Shown here piece by piece: positions 9,972 to 19,753 of a stretch of DNA of 64,000 bases (position 1 is the first letter of the stretch; every line of letters begins with the position of its first letter). The notes under the pieces are model-generated. The model had not been told where the DNA came from and searched no databases. It worked only from the letters and a program-made list of their open reading frames with translations. Source of the stretch: Acinetobacter sp. ANC 3813 (GTDB taxonomy: Bacteria; Pseudomonadota; Gammaproteobacteria; Pseudomonadales; Moraxellaceae); the NCBI RefSeq assembly GCF_002135435.1, contig NZ_NEGK01000002.1, positions 382,067-446,066 of the forward strand. Direction: 5' to 3'. The position numbers and the translations under genes are program-made.

Positions 9972-9998
9972 AAAAGCCTTCTAAATGAAGGCTTTTTT
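9972..9998 (+). terminator. Intrinsic terminator
   Basis: A ten-base stem (AAAAGCCTTC / GAAGGCTTTT) with loop TAAAT and a T-run follows the alanine-rich lipoprotein gene. Confidence 0.9.
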
Positions 9999-10080
9999 TG
10001 TGTTAATAAATAGGCCTAGGCTTGCATCCATTGGGCAAAGCCCTTCATCATGTAGAAAATTAAAGTAAAGAGCATGCAAT

Positions 10081-10782
10081 ATGTCTTTTTCACATCATAG
10101 CGAAAAACATTATATTCAGCGTACTGGCTGGCTGCGCGCCTCAGTGCTAGGCGCAAATGACGGTATTATCTCTGTTACCAGCCTCATCGTCGGCATGGCG
10201 GCAAGCGGCGCCTCAACGCATACCTTGCTCATCACCTGTGTCGCAGGTTTAATTTCAGGTGCAACCTCTATGGCTGCAGGCGAATATATTTCAGTTAAAT
10301 CACAGGTCGATATCGAAAAAGCTGACTTGCACATGGAAGCGCGTGAACTGGAAAAAAATCCGCATCATGAATTAAAAGAACTGACTCAGATCTATATACA
10401 CCGCGGTTTAAGCCCAGAACTTGCACATGAAGTTGCAGTTCAGCTCACAGAAAGAGATGCTTTGGAAGCGCATGCCCGTGATGAAATCGGCATTCATGAA
10501 AACACCTCAGCCAATCCACTGCAGGCTGCGGGCTCCTCTGCCGTCGCTTTCTCTCTTGGCGCGCTTTTCCCGATGCTGTCCATTCTGCTTAGCCCAGATC
10601 AATATGTATCGCAAACAGTGATGGTCGTTGGAGTCTTATCGCTGGCTTTTTTAGGCGCGTTATCCAGTTATTTTGCTGGCACCTCAATGCTGCGCGGCAG
10701 CTTACGCGTAACGCTCTGGGGGATTATCGCTATGGCTTTTGCCGCATGGATTGGCTCAATGTTTGATGTATCACCCATCTAA
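10081..10782 (+). CDS. VIT1/CCC1 family transporter
   Basis: A 233-residue membrane protein of the VIT1/CCC1 family (Fe2+/Mn2+ transport). The conserved first segment GWLRASVLGANDGIISVTSL, the GATSMAAGEYISVKSQ motif in the second, and a cluster of acidic and Met residues in the cytosolic loop (EKADLHMEARELE) are present, followed by three C-terminal hydrophobic segments. It probably exports or detoxifies divalent iron or manganese across the inner membrane. It stands alone, with about 130 bases before the next gene on the same strand. Confidence 0.9.
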   Translation: MSFSHHSEKHYIQRTGWLRASVLGANDGIISVTSLIVGMAASGASTHTLLITCVAGLISGATSMAAGEYISVKSQVDIEKADLHMEARELEKNPHHELKELTQIYIHRGLSPELAHEVAVQLTERDALEAHARDEIGIHENTSANPLQAAGSSAVAFSLGALFPMLSILLSPDQYVSQTVMVVGVLSLAFLGALSSYFAGTSMLRGSLRVTLWGIIAMAFAAWIGSMFDVSPI

Positions 10783-10909
10783 TAATATAAGTTTTACCAA
10801 TATAAAAAATCAGATATACACATTATGTATTTATACATAATGTGTCTTTAACAGATATAGATTGCGTACAATATCCCGACTTATTTAGTTTGAATTATCT
10901 CCTGTCCTT

Positions 10910-12121
10910 ATGTCTGTTATTGCAGCACCTGCAAATCGATCTAATATATCGGTTTGGGTGTCTTTTTTACTTTTAATTTTAGGTACACTTGGCGCATACC
11001 AAGTGGTTGGCATCAATCAAGCCCTGCTGTTTCTTGTTGGCGGTGCGCTGGGTATGACGCTTTATCATGCTTCTTTTGGCTTCACCTCAAGCTGGCGCGT
11101 CTTTATTAAAGAACGCCGCGGCCGCGGTTTGCGTGCACAAATGATCATGCTGGCCTTAGCAGTTTTGCTGTTCTTCCCTGCTTTAGGCGCAGGAGAACTG
11201 TTTGGCAACCCAGTCAAAGGCAATGTTAACCCTGTATCTGTGTCTGTCATGATTGGCGCATTTATTTTCGGCATTGGCATGCAGCTGGGCGGCGGCTGTG
11301 CTTCGGGCACGCTCTATACTGTCGGTGCTGGCAGCATGCGTATGATTGTTACGCTCATCTTCTTCTGTACAGGTTCTTTGATTGCCACTACGCATCTAGA
11401 CTGGTGGTTTAATTTACCGCATTTAGCGCCCATTTCCGTGGTCCAAAGTCTTGGAGTTATTCCTGCCCTGCTGCTGAATTTTGTGCTTTTCGCCTTAATT
11501 GCTGCTGTGACGGTTTATTTTGAGAAAAAGCGCCACGGCAGTTTAGAAGCTGAACCTCAAAGCCAGAACCAAGGGTTTAAACGCTTTTTACGCGGCCCAT
11601 GGCCATTGGTGTGGGGCGGCATTATCCTAACCCTATTGAACTTTGCAACCTTAGCTTTGGCAGGCCGTCCATGGGGAGTCACTTCAGCTCTTGCGGTTTG
11701 GGCAGCTAAAACCGCCAGCTTTGCTGGCTTTGATGTTGCCTCTTGGAATTATTGGCAACAGCCTGCAAATGCAAAAGCATTAACTGAATCATTATGGTTT
11801 GATGTTACGTCGATGATGAACTTCGGCATTATGCTTGGCGCTTTACTTGCAGCAAGTCTTGCAGGCAAATTTGCACCAAACTTTAATATTCCTAAGCGTT
11901 CACTCTTAGCCGCTATCATTGGCGGTCTATTACTTGGCTACGGCGCACGTTTGGCTTATGGCTGCAATATTGGCGCATATTTCAGCGGTATTGCTTCAGG
12001 CAGTGTTCATGGCTGGTTATGGCTGATCTTTGCCTTTATAGGCAATAGCATTGGCGTAAAACTCCGTCCGGTTTTCTTCCCAGGTGAACGCCCTCAGCCA
12101 GAAAAACTGACTGGCTGTTAA
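10910..12121 (+). CDS. YeeE/YedE family sulfur-compound transporter
   Basis: A 403-residue polytopic inner-membrane protein with two pseudo-symmetric halves. Each half has the family's cysteine-containing motif, seen as GIGMQLGGGCASGTLYTVG near residue 130 and GARLAYGCNIGAYFSGIASG near residue 350. Characterised YeeE proteins take up thiosulfate through cysteine relays; this is probably a transporter for thiosulfate or a similar sulfur species. No TusA-like partner gene is adjacent. A terminator follows. Confidence 0.9.
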   Translation: MSVIAAPANRSNISVWVSFLLLILGTLGAYQVVGINQALLFLVGGALGMTLYHASFGFTSSWRVFIKERRGRGLRAQMIMLALAVLLFFPALGAGELFGNPVKGNVNPVSVSVMIGAFIFGIGMQLGGGCASGTLYTVGAGSMRMIVTLIFFCTGSLIATTHLDWWFNLPHLAPISVVQSLGVIPALLLNFVLFALIAAVTVYFEKKRHGSLEAEPQSQNQGFKRFLRGPWPLVWGGIILTLLNFATLALAGRPWGVTSALAVWAAKTASFAGFDVASWNYWQQPANAKALTESLWFDVTSMMNFGIMLGALLAASLAGKFAPNFNIPKRSLLAAIIGGLLLGYGARLAYGCNIGAYFSGIASGSVHGWLWLIFAFIGNSIGVKLRPVFFPGERPQPEKLTGC

Positions 12122-12138
12122 TCACTTGAGTCAAAAAG

Positions 12139-12164
12139 AAAAACCCATCTACGGATGGGTTTTT
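12139..12164. terminator. Bidirectional intrinsic terminator
   Basis: Stem AAAAACCCATC / GATGGGTTTTT with TACG loop, between the convergent transporter and lipoprotein genes. Confidence 0.9.
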
Positions 12165-12197
12165 TATGTGATCAATCTAAATAGAATAAAAAGACTT

Positions 12198-12719
12198 TTA
12201 CTTAGGCGTTAAAGCTTCACGCAAGTTACAGCCAAAACCCATAATTTGCTGGGCCTGCTTATAGCTGCTGTAATCGCTCAATGCAAATGCATAAAATGCA
12301 TCTGCTGTTGCAAATTTCTGCTTTAAACCTTTTTGCGCCGCACCATCTAAAACCACGCCATCCAGCAGATTCAAATTGAAGTGACCTAAACGGTACAGTT
12401 CATTAAAGTAAGAATTCATCATCTTGCAGTAGGCTTCTTTGGTTGGCTTTAAAGATGTAGAGCTGACTGCATGCAAATGCAGTGTTTTTAAATTATTCAC
12501 ATCTAAAACGGCTTGGTCCGAAAAGGCTAAACTTTCTGTTTTTTTGAAATTCTGGAAATCCATTGTGAGTTGTACATTCAGCCGATCAATTTTATGCTGC
12601 AAGTCTTGGGTATTTTGAACACGGTATGCAGCTGTATCTATTTCCGCCTGCGGTTTATCGTCTTGGGTACAAGCAGTCAATACTGTACATAAAAGCACAG
12701 ATGCATAAATAGGTTTCAT
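12198..12719 (-). CDS. Putative lipoprotein of unknown function
   Basis: A 173-residue protein with a short signal peptide ending in lipobox LTAC (Cys 17), so it is probably lipid-anchored. The mature part looks helical and carries two further Cys residues (in EAYCKMM and MGFGCNLRE). I do not recognise a domain. It is a single-gene unit ending at a terminator shared with the YeeE gene. Confidence 0.75.
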   Translation of the reverse strand: MKPIYASVLLCTVLTACTQDDKPQAEIDTAAYRVQNTQDLQHKIDRLNVQLTMDFQNFKKTESLAFSDQAVLDVNNLKTLHLHAVSSTSLKPTKEAYCKMMNSYFNELYRLGHFNLNLLDGVVLDGAAQKGLKQKFATADAFYAFALSDYSSYKQAQQIMGFGCNLREALTPK

Positions 12720-12807
12720 TTCACACTCAATTCAACGTCCAATCTCCTGCGCCATTATGCCCGAAATTTTCTGTTAAAGAAGTCCGATACACCTATGCAT
12801 GCTCAGT

Positions 12808-13587
12808 TCAAAGTGTTTTTTCATTCATATAGCGCCAGTAACGCTTTGGCACATATTGAATGTGAAGTTTCATATTTTTTCGCGCTTCAATATTTACACT
12901 TCTGAAATAGTCTTTCCATAACTGATCATACAGAGCCTCATCATCATCCAGTTCAATACTAAAGTCTTGGCTATGCCCTATCGTGATCTGACTATCTATC
13001 GCCAATGCATCCATTTGCACCTGATGCACTTCATTTAAATCGTAATATAGACCATATTTGCGCTTTTCATCGTAAATCAGCCAGCGTTGATCCTGATAAC
13101 GGCGTTTGAAATGACCCTCTATAATAGGCAGTACGTTAAAATCTGGGGCTATCAGACTGAGGAATAAGCCGTCCTTACTTTTTTTAAACCGTACAAAAGC
13201 TTCCATCCGATGCTTTTCCCGTCCAACCTGCTTCGCCCATTGCGACACACCCAGTACATCAGCATGACCATAGTCTTGATCGACTGACCGCTGCGACTGA
13301 AAGATATACACTGCAAAATTAAAGCAATGCTGAAATGCCTGATCCTGCTCAGACAAAAAGCTGTAATAAAACCTTTTTAATGCACCAGCAGAGGCTTTTT
13401 GCTTTAAACCTTGCCAGACGCGCTGCGCCTGCTCATCATTGGATGGCACATCTACAGAATCATCAAATAAACCTGACTGTGCATGCGGATCAGAGCTCAC
13501 CGAGACATTAAATTCTTTAAATTGAAATGCTCTAAATATGCAGCTTAGTAAGCCAGTCATGGTGCCATCAAATATATAGCGCGCCAT
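12808..13587 (-). CDS. DUF4130 / TIGR03915-type putative DNA repair protein
   Basis: A 259-residue protein matching the partner of the TIGR03916 radical SAM protein: N-terminal YIFDGTMTGLLSCIFRAF, a central MEAFVRFKKSKDGLF and a PHFxxRYxxxxWLIYDExRxYGLYY-like block (seen as GHFKRRYQDQRWLIYDEKR). It starts only two bases after the stop codon of the radical SAM gene, so the two are almost certainly co-translated. The family is annotated as putative DNA repair from co-occurrence and a nucleic-acid-binding neighbour; no reaction is established that I can cite. Confidence 0.88.
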   Translation of the reverse strand: MARYIFDGTMTGLLSCIFRAFQFKEFNVSVSSDPHAQSGLFDDSVDVPSNDEQAQRVWQGLKQKASAGALKRFYYSFLSEQDQAFQHCFNFAVYIFQSQRSVDQDYGHADVLGVSQWAKQVGREKHRMEAFVRFKKSKDGLFLSLIAPDFNVLPIIEGHFKRRYQDQRWLIYDEKRKYGLYYDLNEVHQVQMDALAIDSQITIGHSQDFSIELDDDEALYDQLWKDYFRSVNIEARKNMKLHIQYVPKRYWRYMNEKTL

Positions 13588-13589
13588 TT

Positions 13590-14849
13590 TTAAAAACCGA
13601 AACCCAATTGCGGTGACAGCTGCTGCGTATATTTTGAATTTCCTTCTTGTAAAATTTGATTACGGATTTGGCTCTCGCTCTGATCACGCAGAAATTTAGG
13701 CGTATCTGCACAGCGGATAAAATGCTGTGCACGGTTATAGGCCACCCCCATCCGTTTGAGCTGATCAATATGGATTTGACCAAAACGGCGCGCTTTGACA
13801 ATTTTTTTAGCAGAAGTCACGCCTATACCGGGTACACGCAAAATCATACGGTAGTCTGCACGATTAATATCGACAGGAAAGGCTTCAGGATGTCGCAGCG
13901 CCCAGCTGAGTTTAGGATCAACCTCTAAATCCAGATTAGGATGTGCATCATCGACAATTTCGGATGCTTCAAAACCGTAGAAACGCATCAGCCAGTCACT
14001 TTGATATAAACGGTTTTCGCGCAGTAGTGGCGGCGCAGAACCAATGGCTGGCAGTGCTCTGTCTTCTTCGTTAATTGGAATATAGCCCGAGAAATACACG
14101 CGCTTCAGCTTAAATTCTTTATAGTGCCGATCCGCCATCATAATGACATCTTGATCTGTTTCCTGCGCAGCGCCCACGACCATTTGCGTGGTTTGCCCTG
14201 CAGGTACAAATTTCGGAACGTGCCGAATCACTTGATGTTCTTCTTTGAGCTGAATCAGTCTGTCGCGCACAATCCCTAAATCTTTTTGCACTTCGGCATG
14301 GCTTTTTTCAGGTGCAAACTGTTGCAAACCCGCTTCAGTAGGCATTTCCAAATTAATGCTCATCCGGTCTACATAAAGACCCGCTTCAGTAATAATTTCT
14401 TGTGATGCACCCGGTATGGTTTTTAAATGAATATAGCCATGAAAGTTTTCTTCCAGACGCAATTTTTTCACCACTTGCAGCATACGCTCCATGGTGTAAT
14501 CCGCAGATTTAAAAATCCCAGAACTGAGAAATAAACCTTCAATATAATTACGGCGATAAAAATTCATGGTCAAATCGACCACTTCCTGAACGGTAAATGC
14601 AGCGCGTTTGACATCATTAGAACGGCGCGACACGCAATAGGCGCAGTCGTAAATACAGACGTTAGAAAAAAGAATTTTCAGCAGCGATACACAGCGCCCA
14701 TCTTCGGTGTAACTATGGCAAATACCATTTCCTGTATTGCCAATCCCCTTATCTTTATTTTGGCGCTTGCTGCCGCTGGAAGAACAGGACACATCATATT
14801 TAGCCGCATCTGCCAATATTTGCAGCTTTTCACGGATACGTTCAGACAT
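13590..14849 (-). CDS. Putative DNA modification/repair radical SAM protein (TIGR03916 type)
   Basis: A 419-residue radical SAM enzyme. The iron-sulfur motif CIYDCAYC (Cys 65, 69, 72) has the canonical CxxxCxxC spacing, and extra Cys residues lie upstream at 22, 44 and 53, as is usual in this family. The C terminus carries a helix-hairpin-helix DNA-binding motif (RVPGIGVTSAKKIVKARRFG). Together these suggest radical chemistry on DNA. It is the first gene of a two-gene operon with the DUF4130 protein. Function is inferred from domains and pairing only. Confidence 0.92.
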   Translation of the reverse strand: MSERIREKLQILADAAKYDVSCSSSGSKRQNKDKGIGNTGNGICHSYTEDGRCVSLLKILFSNVCIYDCAYCVSRRSNDVKRAAFTVQEVVDLTMNFYRRNYIEGLFLSSGIFKSADYTMERMLQVVKKLRLEENFHGYIHLKTIPGASQEIITEAGLYVDRMSINLEMPTEAGLQQFAPEKSHAEVQKDLGIVRDRLIQLKEEHQVIRHVPKFVPAGQTTQMVVGAAQETDQDVIMMADRHYKEFKLKRVYFSGYIPINEEDRALPAIGSAPPLLRENRLYQSDWLMRFYGFEASEIVDDAHPNLDLEVDPKLSWALRHPEAFPVDINRADYRMILRVPGIGVTSAKKIVKARRFGQIHIDQLKRMGVAYNRAQHFIRCADTPKFLRDQSESQIRNQILQEGNSKYTQQLSPQLGFGF

Positions 14850-15064
14850 GAGAGAAACTTCATAACATTTTTACTTCGACATTTAAATTATATCCTGCAC
14901 AGTTAAGCCAAAAGGCTCTGACAAGCTTTTCCACGACACAGCATGTCGTTTTAATGACCTCACCCGTTTCTGCCTAAATGCACTATTTTGGCAATAAATA
15001 ACGAATATTATTTGCCAAACTGGGTCTCCTTGGGCAAAGTGAAGAGATACAAGGAGATGCAAAT

Positions 15065-16108
15065 ATGACTTTATTAGAACAATTAGGCATTAAACACCCA
15101 TTTCTTTTAGCGCCTATGGCAGGTGTGTCTACACCTGAATTGGCCGCAGAGGTTTCTAACCAAGGCGGATTAGGTTCTTTGGGTTTAGGCGCCAGCACAG
15201 CATCTTCTGCCCGCGAACAAATTTTAAAAACTCAGGAACTGACAGATCAGCCCTTTCAAGTGAATTTTTTCTGCCATCAGCCAGCAGTTTTAGATGCACA
15301 AATTGCACAGCAATGGATTGACTATTTAAGCCCGCAATTCCAAAAATACGGCGCTACACCGCCTGAACAGCTCAACTGCATTTATCCCAGCTTCTTAGAT
15401 AATGATGATTTCTTGAATGTTGTGTTGGAAACCCAGCCTAAAGCGGTCAGTTTTCATTTTGGCATACCGCATGCGCACCAAATTCAAGCGCTCAAAGCAG
15501 CAGGTATCCTTACACTGGTTTCTGCAACAAATTTAGCTGAGGCCTTAGCAATTGAAGCTGCTGGCATTGATGTCATTATTGCGCAAGGCATTGAAGCTGG
15601 AGGACACCGCGGTATTTTCAATGAAACTTTTGACAGCAGTGTTAGAACAGCCGATTTAGTTCAATTGATCAAAAAACATTGCCAGCTGCCAATTGTCGCC
15701 GCGGGCGGAATTATGACTGGCCAGCAAGCGAAGGTATTACTCAATTTAGGTGCAGATGCGCTGCAGCTGGGAACTGCTTTTGTACAATGCAAAAGCTCGA
15801 ATGCCAACATTGCTTACCGTAAAGCGCTATTTGACCAGCCTATAACTCAAATTACGGCCAGTATTTCGGGCCGCCCAGCGCGCGGCTTAATTAATCATTG
15901 GCATATGCAAATTGATACGCCTGAACGTCCTCAAGTTCCCGCCTATCCATATACCTATGACTTAGGCAAGCAGCTTCATGCCGCTGCTGTACAGCATAAT
16001 GATCACGGTTTTGGCGCGTTTTGGGCAGGCAGCAATGTTGCACAAATTCGTGAATTGGAAGCAGCAGATCTAATCAATCAGCTGGTTTTGGAAATGAATT
16101 TTGCATAA
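15065..16108 (+). CDS. Nitronate monooxygenase
   Basis: A 347-residue FMN-dependent TIM-barrel protein of the nitronate monooxygenase (2-nitropropane dioxygenase) family. Seen are the N-terminal HPFLLAPMAGVSTPELAAEV, the AQGIEAGGHRG phosphate-binding loop near residue 180, AAGGIMTG and the ALQLGTAFVQC block. The family oxidises alkyl nitronates such as propionate-3-nitronate. AAGGAG lies upstream of the ATG. It is transcribed alone. Confidence 0.9.
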   Translation: MTLLEQLGIKHPFLLAPMAGVSTPELAAEVSNQGGLGSLGLGASTASSAREQILKTQELTDQPFQVNFFCHQPAVLDAQIAQQWIDYLSPQFQKYGATPPEQLNCIYPSFLDNDDFLNVVLETQPKAVSFHFGIPHAHQIQALKAAGILTLVSATNLAEALAIEAAGIDVIIAQGIEAGGHRGIFNETFDSSVRTADLVQLIKKHCQLPIVAAGGIMTGQQAKVLLNLGADALQLGTAFVQCKSSNANIAYRKALFDQPITQITASISGRPARGLINHWHMQIDTPERPQVPAYPYTYDLGKQLHAAAVQHNDHGFGAFWAGSNVAQIRELEAADLINQLVLEMNFA

Positions 16109-16613
16109 TGCTTAAATCTGCACGGCTTGAGTTTTGTATAATTCAAGCTGTGCATTTCAGAAATTGAAAATTGCCCAATGTCATAGGGGCTACAGCATTC
16201 GCACATAATTTAATTTATAAATTAATTCTATGTGATTTAATGCTTTATATTTAATCAAATCTACTTATTTCCAATCAAAAATACCCAAAACTAGGGATAA
16301 ATCCATTTGTGGTATTTATGTTAATTTAGCCACATTATTTCAAATAAAAGTTAAACAGCATGGCTATTGCCTTACTTGCATTGGTAATTCTTGGTTTTTC
16401 TGCCGACAGCGTGATGCACATCAAAAAAGAACCGGATCAGGCTAGTATCGTCATACAAGAGCAGAGCCAAAGTAAAACTGCAGCAGACAATAAAATACCT
16501 AGCAGTGACATAAAAACTGATGTCGCTCCGACACAAAACATTAAATAAAAAATCAGCTCAAAGCATAAGTGCTTATCCTTAAAGCCTTATGCGCTGAGAA
16601 GCATGCTTTTAAA
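16109..16613. other. Intergenic region with one doubtful small frame
   Basis: About 500 bases between the nitronate monooxygenase and dusB genes, which converge. Apart from the doubtful 62-codon frame at 16360-16548 I see no gene and no convincing terminator. Confidence 0.4.
16360..16548 (+). CDS. Possible small membrane-anchored protein
   Basis: A 62-codon frame with a hydrophobic N terminus (ALLALVILGFSADSV) followed by a polar, Lys/Asp/Ser/Gln-rich tail. This would fit a small single-pass or secreted protein. The ribosome binding site is weak and no family is recognisable, so this could be a chance frame. Confidence 0.35.
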   Translation: MAIALLALVILGFSADSVMHIKKEPDQASIVIQEQSQSKTAADNKIPSSDIKTDVAPTQNIK

Positions 16614-17657
16614 TTATTGATCCAATAAATTTACATGCTCTATTTGCACATCACTCATTAAATTGCCATGCGCCAGCAAATGATCGAAGTAAGCCTCTAC
16701 CACTTTATACTGGTCTGCTGTCGATTCCACTTTATACATATTTTGACGGAACTCGTTGCTTGAGTGCAGGCCTTTGGTGTACCAAGCAATATGCTTACGC
16801 GAAATGCGGCAGCCCGAATATTCCCCATAAAACTCATACAGCTCGCTCAAATGTCCAAGCAATACTGTTTTGACTTCTTCAATGCTGGGCGCGGCCATAT
16901 GCTCACCTGTTTCGATAAAATGCGCGATTTCACGAAAAATCCACGGACGGCCTTGCGCTGCGCGGCCAATCATCACCGCATCTGCGCCAGTATAATCCAG
17001 TACATATTTGGCTTTTTCTGGCGTGTCGATGTCGCCATTGGCAATGACTGGAATATTCAGCATACTTTTCACTTCTTTAATCAGTGAATAGCGTGCTGTA
17101 TTTAAATACATATCTTCACGGGTACGCCCATGCAATGCCAACGCAGCAATCCCTGCTTCTTCTGCACGCTTGGCCACCCGCATGATATTTTCGTGGCCAT
17201 TCAAAAAGCCTAATCTGGTTTTCAGCGTTACAGGCTCATCAACCGCTGCCACCACAGTATCTAAAATTCGGGCAACCAGTTCTTCGTCTTGCAGCAAGGC
17301 TGATCCTGCAAGCTTATTGCAGACTTTTTTTGCAGGACATCCCATATTGATGTCCACAATCTGTGCGCCATTCGCTACTTGATAGCGGGCTGCTTCAGCC
17401 AAATCCTGCGGATCTGAACCTGCAATTTGAGCCGAGATAGGTGCAATTTCCCCATCAAAATTGGCACGGTATAAACTCTTTTTGCTCATGCGTAATGTTT
17501 TATCAGAGGTCATCATTTCACTGACAGCATGACCTGCGCCAAAATATTTGCATAAGGTACGGAACGGCCGATCTGTTACTCCCGCCATTGGCGCGACCCA
17601 GAGCTTTTGACCAATAGGCTTATCAAATAATTCTTTGATTACAGTATGCTGAGTCAT
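16614..17657 (-). CDS. dusB: tRNA-dihydrouridine synthase B
   Basis: A 347-residue FMN enzyme that reduces uridine to dihydrouridine in tRNA. Family motifs include VAPMAGVTDRPFRTLC, the substrate loop INMGCPAKKVCNKLAGSALL with the catalytic Cys in MGCPAKK, LALHGRTRE, and TGADAVMIGRAAQGRPWIF. These match the DusB subgroup rather than DusA. In enterobacteria dusB precedes fis, but no fis gene follows here. Confidence 0.95.
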   Translation of the reverse strand: MTQHTVIKELFDKPIGQKLWVAPMAGVTDRPFRTLCKYFGAGHAVSEMMTSDKTLRMSKKSLYRANFDGEIAPISAQIAGSDPQDLAEAARYQVANGAQIVDINMGCPAKKVCNKLAGSALLQDEELVARILDTVVAAVDEPVTLKTRLGFLNGHENIMRVAKRAEEAGIAALALHGRTREDMYLNTARYSLIKEVKSMLNIPVIANGDIDTPEKAKYVLDYTGADAVMIGRAAQGRPWIFREIAHFIETGEHMAAPSIEEVKTVLLGHLSELYEFYGEYSGCRISRKHIAWYTKGLHSSNEFRQNMYKVESTADQYKVVEAYFDHLLAHGNLMSDVQIEHVNLLDQ

Positions 17658-18043
17658 GCAATTTTTCCGCGCGCGATGGGTTGCACGCTATTCAGTGGTA
17701 TGACCAGACCAACGGCTACGTATGCAGCGCATTATACCAAGGCTAGAGCTTTAGCCGTGCATTGAACCGCATATACTTTGTGATCAGAGCAACTACACTG
17801 AAATAGCGTGAAAGAGAATTTTAATGGGATGCAAGTCTAAAACTTTCTTCACTAAAACTCTAGCCAAGCCGCCATTTAATGATTAAGTAAAAGTAATTTT
17901 ATTGGTTTTATAGGATAAAACATCCAAATCGCCTGAAAATAATAGCCCCCTGTTAAACAAAATAATTTCTTTGAAACCAAATAATAAAGCCCTATTCATT
18001 AAGGGCTTTTATACATCTAAACAATTTCAACACAGCATAGGGC
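17658..18043. other. Intergenic region between dusB and pgaD
   Basis: No gene is visible. It carries the dusB promoter region on the right of that gene and the terminator of the pga operon at 17986-18009. Confidence 0.5.
17986..18009 (-). terminator. Probable terminator of the pga operon
   Basis: Eight-base stem AAAGCCCT / AGGGCTTT with an eight-base loop. On the minus strand it is followed by TTTATTATT, a weak T-run. Confidence 0.65.
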
Positions 18044-18460
18044 TTATGATTCAATCCGTACAATTTTGCCATGTTCATCGTGATGCACAATGCTGATTTT
18101 TTTCTGACGCCCCTGCTCGACTTCCTTTACAGGCACATTAAAATGATGCACATAGTCTGTCATGGTCTTGACTTGAGTCTTTTCCACAGTTTTAGCAGGC
18201 ATGTAGTTTGACCACAAAAGCAATGCTGCTACGCAGGCAAACAAAGCGGTAATGCCATGCTCAAGACCTAAGCCAAAAGAGCCAAACAAATGCTGCAGCA
18301 CATGATGTTTCTGCAGACTCATTAGCCCTGCAACAATTAACACTGGACGCCACAGCAGCAGCCAAACCGCCCACATCATGGCGGTACTGGTGTTTGAAGC
18401 ATAGCGTTTATGCCATGGCAGCTGGCGCCTTAAATCGATAATTAAACTATTACTTTTCAT
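18044..18460 (-). CDS. pgaD: Poly-N-acetylglucosamine biosynthesis protein PgaD
   Basis: A 138-residue inner-membrane protein with two hydrophobic segments (about residues 25-50 and 70-90) and a charged C-terminal tail. PgaD is the small partner that stabilises the PgaC glycosyltransferase and responds to c-di-GMP in E. coli. Identification rests mostly on size, topology and position: its start overlaps the 3' end of pgaC by 11 bases. Confidence 0.88.
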   Translation of the reverse strand: MKSNSLIIDLRRQLPWHKRYASNTSTAMMWAVWLLLWRPVLIVAGLMSLQKHHVLQHLFGSFGLGLEHGITALFACVAALLLWSNYMPAKTVEKTQVKTMTDYVHHFNVPVKEVEQGRQKKISIVHHDEHGKIVRIES

Positions 18461-19742
18461 TGATTTTATTCTCTAAAAAATTATTTAAGCGTATACCGCG
18501 GTCTGGACTGACCCAGCGCGCCCGTTGCCCTGTACCTAATTTCAAAACTTTTGGAAATGCGACAATACTGGCTGTAATGGTGATTAGCCAAAACACAAAG
18601 GGATACCAGATCATCCAGAAATAGTTCTTGCCCAGTGAAGGCTCGTAGCGGCTATCCATCCATTTACTGATTGCAAACTGCAGCAGACAGGTTGCGCCAA
18701 GCAACATGCCCGTACCATATGGCAAGAAAGGAGAACTGACTTCGCCTATACCGCTAATCGGCATAATAAAATGCAGCAGCCAAACCACAGCCAAAATCAG
18801 CATGAGATAGGACCAGACCAGAGTCAGAATCAATTCCATCATCAGCGGCCATAAAAAATTCAGCTGCGGCTTCAGCAAAACATCAATATTTTTCAGCAGT
18901 ACTTGCGCGCCGCCCATAGCCCAGCGCAAACGCTGCATCCACAAGCCCTTAAATGTTTCAGGCATTAAAATCCAAACCAGTGCATTTGGCTCAAAGTGGA
19001 TATTCCAGCCAGCGCGCTGCAGCTTCCAAGTAATATCAATATCTTCCGTCAGCATATTCGGCGACCAGTAACCCACGGAATGCACCGCGCTCTTACGAAA
19101 AGCTGTAATGACACCTGATACCGTAAACAAACGCCCGAAACTTTGCTGCGCCCGTTTAATCATGCCAACAATGGAAGAGAACTCACCCACTTGAATCCGG
19201 CCAATTAAAGTAGAACGTGTGCGAATGCGTGGGTTACCTGTAACTGCAGCAACCGTTTCATCTTTTAAAAAATGGCGCACCATCCACGAAGCGGCATGCG
19301 GATCGAGCAGCGCATCTCCATCAATGCCAATTAAAAATTCCGCATCAGTCAATAAGCTTCCCGCTTGCAGCGCCATAGCTTTGCCTTGGTTTTTTGCCAG
19401 ATGCACCACGCGCAATTTTTCATATTGCCCAGCCAAGCGGTCCAGCACCTCAGCTGTATTGTCTGAACTGCCGTCATTAATCGCGATCACCTCAAAATTT
19501 GGATAGTGTAATGACAATGCATGACCAATGGTTTCTTCAGCATTATCCCCCTCATTAAAGCAAGGCACCAAAACAGCAACCTTTGGTGATTCGGCCAAAG
19601 CCGGAGGCTGCTGATACTGCGGGTCTTTACGCTCTTTCCAGTAAAAGATCAGGGCGCCAATCATCCATAAATAAGACATGAACAGCGGATAATAAAAGAC
19701 AAAGTGCAAAGCAGAATGCCAAAATTGCTGTAGAGCTGACAT
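18450..19742 (-). CDS. pgaC: Poly-N-acetylglucosamine synthase PgaC
   Basis: A 430-residue processive family 2 glycosyltransferase that polymerises UDP-GlcNAc into beta-1,6-GlcNAc at the inner membrane. It has an N-terminal membrane segment, the catalytic Asp motifs AINDGSSDNT, GIDGDALLDPHA and LTEDIDITW, the acceptor motif QRLRW, then three C-terminal membrane helices. It lies 11 bases downstream of pgaB and overlaps pgaD, so the three form one operon. Confidence 0.97.
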   Translation of the reverse strand: MSALQQFWHSALHFVFYYPLFMSYLWMIGALIFYWKERKDPQYQQPPALAESPKVAVLVPCFNEGDNAEETIGHALSLHYPNFEVIAINDGSSDNTAEVLDRLAGQYEKLRVVHLAKNQGKAMALQAGSLLTDAEFLIGIDGDALLDPHAASWMVRHFLKDETVAAVTGNPRIRTRSTLIGRIQVGEFSSIVGMIKRAQQSFGRLFTVSGVITAFRKSAVHSVGYWSPNMLTEDIDITWKLQRAGWNIHFEPNALVWILMPETFKGLWMQRLRWAMGGAQVLLKNIDVLLKPQLNFLWPLMMELILTLVWSYLMLILAVVWLLHFIMPISGIGEVSSPFLPYGTGMLLGATCLLQFAISKWMDSRYEPSLGKNYFWMIWYPFVFWLITITASIVAFPKVLKLGTGQRARWVSPDRGIRLNNFLENKINEK

Positions 19743-19753
19743 ATTGAATTCCT

